From: Synergistaceae bacterium
GTDB taxonomy: Bacteria; Synergistota; Synergistia; Synergistales; Aminobacteriaceae
DNA length: 6,390 nucleotides
Direction: 5' to 3'
Assembly (NCBI GenBank): GCA_031270755.1
Contig: JAISWV010000026.1
Location: 1-6,390, forward strand
The translations under genes were made by a program, and so were the position numbers. Position 1 is the first letter of the stretch, and every line of letters begins with the position of its first letter. Under the pieces are notes generated by a model. The model made no database searches. It worked only from the letters and a program-made list of their open reading frames with translations, and was not told where the DNA came from. Below are positions 4,522-6,390 of this stretch, in pieces.

Positions 4522-6390
4522 ATGGGACGCTTCGAAACGACGCAAACCGTGAAAGCGCGCAGGGCCGGCAAATTCAAGTCAGGGCTTTTCAAGTTCGGCA
4601 GGGGGCTTCTGAGACTGCTTTTTCGGGTGGAGGTCCGGGGTGTCGAGCACTACCGGGCGGCGGGCGAGCGCGTTCTGATTCTGCCCAATCACGTTTCTCT
4701 GCTGGACCCCGTGTTGGCGGCGCTCTTCCTCAGCGACCTGGACGACGGAAACGCCGGGACTGGGACTGGAACTGGAAAAACTCCCCTTGAGCCGCCTTTT
4801 TTTGTCGTCAACCTTTTTGTCGCCAGGCTGTGGCGCTGGGTCCGACCGTTTTTGGCTCTGATACGCACCTGGCCCGTGGACCCGACGAACCCCTTCGCCA
4901 TGAAGAGCTTGATCGCGGAGCTGAAGAACGGCGGGCGCTGCGTTGTCTTCCCCGAGGGGCGCATCAGCACCACGGGCGGTCTGATGAAGATCTACGACGG
5001 CGCGGCCATGCTGGCGGACAAGACGGGGGCGGTCCTTCTGCCCCTCCGCATCGAGGGGGCGCAGTTTTCCAAAGCCTCTTACTTGGCCGGGAAGTTTCCC
5101 CTGCGCTGGTTCCCGAAGATCACTCTGACCTTCCTGCCGCCGCGGGCCGTCGAAGTCCCCAAGGACATCCGCGGACGCAAACGGCGCGAGCTGGTTCGGA
5201 TCTTCTTGAGCGATCTGATGCGCGAGTCCGCCTATCAGACAATGGACCACAGAAAGACCCTCTTTCAAGCCCTTTTGGAGGCTCGGCAGCTGTACGGGAA
5301 CAAACGGGTCGCCGTCGACGCGTCTCGGAAAACCGCCGACTACGGGCAGCTGATCGCGGCCTCGCTGGTTTTGGGAAAGCTTTGCGTGCCCAAGACGCAG
5401 AAGGGCGAGCGGATCGGCGTTCTTTTGCCGGGCAGCATTGCCACGGTGGCGCTCACCTTGGGACTCTCCCGCTGGGGGCGCGTTCCCGCCATGCTGAACT
5501 ACACGGCGGGGGCGAAGAATATCCGAGCCTGCTGCAGGGCGGCCTGCGTCAAAACCATCGTGACTTCGAAACGCTTCGTGGAGGCCGGAAAATTCGGCCC
5601 CCTGATCGAGGCGCTGCAAGCCGGCGATCAAGAGGGCAGCGGTTTCGTTATCCTTTGGCTGGAGGATCTTTCCGCCTCCGTGGACGTCTTCACGAAGATC
5701 GGCGCATGGCTCGAGGCGCGTTTCATACGTCCTTCTCAAGTGAAGGGCGACCCGAATTCTCCCGCCCTGGTGCTTTTCACCTCCGGTTCCGAGGGAGCGC
5801 CCAAGGGCGTCGTCCTCAGCCACGCCAACATCGTCGCCAACCGCAACCAACTGATTTCCTCCATCGACTTCAACCCCAGCGACGTGGTTATGAACGCCAT
5901 GCCCATGTTCCACGTTTTCGGCTGCGTGGTCGGCACCCTCATGCCGCTTTTGACGGGGATCGAGGCATTTTATTACCCCACTCCGCTGCACTATCGCCTG
6001 ATCCCGCTGATCGCCTACGACATCGACGCCACGGTGGTGTTCGGCACGGACACCTTTCTCTACGGCTACGCCCGAAGCGCGCATCCCTACGATTTCTACC
6101 GGGTCCGCTACGCCTTCGCCGGAGCGGAGAAACTGCGGGACCGCACCCGCCAGCTCTGGGGGGAGAAGTTCGGTATCCGCGTCATCGAGGGATACGGAAC
6201 CACCGAGACCTCCATCATTTCGGCCAACACGGCCCTGCAGTTCCGCACGGGAACGGTGGGGCGCATGATGCCCGGAATGGCGTACCGGTTGGAACCCGTC
6301 CCCGGTATCGGCGACGGAGGACGCCTTTTTGTCCGGGGGGCCAACGTGATGCTGGGTTATCTCAAGAGCGACAAGCCCGGCGTCGTGCAG
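4522..6390 (+). CDS. aas: Bifunctional 2-acylglycerophosphoethanolamine acyltransferase / acyl-ACP synthetase (partial, runs off the window)
   Basis: 623 codons are present without a stop; E. coli Aas has 719 residues, so roughly the last 100 are outside. The N-terminal half is a PlsC-type acyltransferase, with the catalytic NHVSLLD (His57, Asp62), VDPTNPFAMKSL at 119-130, and the substrate-binding FPEGR at 143-147 followed by the Aas-typical STTGGLMKIYDGAA. The C-terminal half is an AMP-forming ligase. It has the phosphate loop FTSGSEGAPKG at 419-429 (Glu in place of the usual Thr, as in Aas), PMFHVFG at 461-467 and the adenylate motif GYGTTET at 557-563. Together they activate a fatty acid on ACP and transfer it to a lysophospholipid at the inner membrane's cytoplasmic face. 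ATG 4522 lies 4 bp after the lplT stop. GAGGAG (4504-4509) is 12 bp upstream, a slightly long spacing. An extra Gly-Thr-rich loop of about 18 residues (75-92) separates acyltransferase motifs I and II. Confidence 0.92.
   Translation, partial: MGRFETTQTVKARRAGKFKSGLFKFGRGLLRLLFRVEVRGVEHYRAAGERVLILPNHVSLLDPVLAALFLSDLDDGNAGTGTGTGKTPLEPPFFVVNLFVARLWRWVRPFLALIRTWPVDPTNPFAMKSLIAELKNGGRCVVFPEGRISTTGGLMKIYDGAAMLADKTGAVLLPLRIEGAQFSKASYLAGKFPLRWFPKITLTFLPPRAVEVPKDIRGRKRRELVRIFLSDLMRESAYQTMDHRKTLFQALLEARQLYGNKRVAVDASRKTADYGQLIAASLVLGKLCVPKTQKGERIGVLLPGSIATVALTLGLSRWGRVPAMLNYTAGAKNIRACCRAACVKTIVTSKRFVEAGKFGPLIEALQAGDQEGSGFVILWLEDLSASVDVFTKIGAWLEARFIRPSQVKGDPNSPALVLFTSGSEGAPKGVVLSHANIVANRNQLISSIDFNPSDVVMNAMPMFHVFGCVVGTLMPLLTGIEAFYYPTPLHYRLIPLIAYDIDATVVFGTDTFLYGYARSAHPYDFYRVRYAFAGAEKLRDRTRQLWGEKFGIRVIEGYGTTETSIISANTALQFRTGTVGRMMPGMAYRLEPVPGIGDGGRLFVRGANVMLGYLKSDKPGVVQ
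4756..4773 (+). repeat. Hexanucleotide tandem repeat inside the aas acyltransferase domain
   Basis: Three consecutive six-base units (GGGACT, GGGACT, GGAACT) encode Gly-Thr three times, at residues 79-84, followed by Gly-Lys. Six bases is two codons, so a gain or loss of units would change loop length without breaking the frame. Confidence 0.8.

Noticed and set aside
4579..6084. A 501-codon open frame on the minus strand opposite aas
   Set aside because: Its composition (Gln/Arg/Asp/Gly-rich, no recognisable domain) is that of an antisense shadow of GC-rich coding sequence, and the + strand carries full acyltransferase and AMP-ligase motifs.

Overview
The window looks like a moderately GC-rich diderm (Gram-negative type) bacterium. 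The best support is a complete LplT-type lysophospholipid transporter followed directly by an Aas-type acyltransferase/acyl-ACP synthetase. The mix of a MalT-like LuxR regulator, a PhnD-like binding protein, a GLUG-type surface-protein fragment and this lplT-aas pair would fit Synergistota, but that is a guess from gene content and not from any marker gene. TGA ends several frames, so the code appears standard.

Positions 1-3201 form a mosaic of damaged or rearranged genes. On the + strand, 1-753 is the C-terminal part of a MalT-like LuxR regulator broken by an in-frame TGA at 436-438. Converging on it from the minus strand, 773-1717 is one open frame that joins the ligand-binding half of an AraC-family regulator to a stretch of GLUG-like surface-protein repeats. 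Just upstream of that, apparently in the same operon, is an intact SGNH/GDSL hydrolase (1743-2348) with a plausible promoter. Next, 2516-2894 is an internal scrap of a phosphonate-type (PhnD) substrate-binding protein. It lacks both ends and is frameshifted by a 4-bp tandem duplication. Finally, 3004-3201 is an ArsR-type repressor cut off right after its recognition helix.

Positions 3207-6390 are healthy. lplT (3207-4517) and aas (4522 to beyond the window) lie 4 bp apart on the + strand. By analogy with E. coli, LplT flips lysophospholipids across the inner membrane and Aas re-acylates them. The AT-rich promoter ahead of the ArsR remnant is the only evident promoter for this operon. It overlaps an AACTA-N14-TAGTT dyad and would give a leaderless transcript starting at or next to the ArsR ATG. 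The hydrolase at 1743-2348 belongs to the family of E. coli TesA (lysophospholipase L1), so a link to lysophospholipid metabolism is possible but unproven.

No rRNA, tRNA, CRISPR array, transposase or integrase was seen. No stretch over 300 bp lacks a gene or gene remnant. I found no convincing new multi-gene system. The most unusual items are the AraC/GLUG in-frame chimera, the run of broken genes, and the truncated repressor with its leaderless promoter ahead of lplT-aas.
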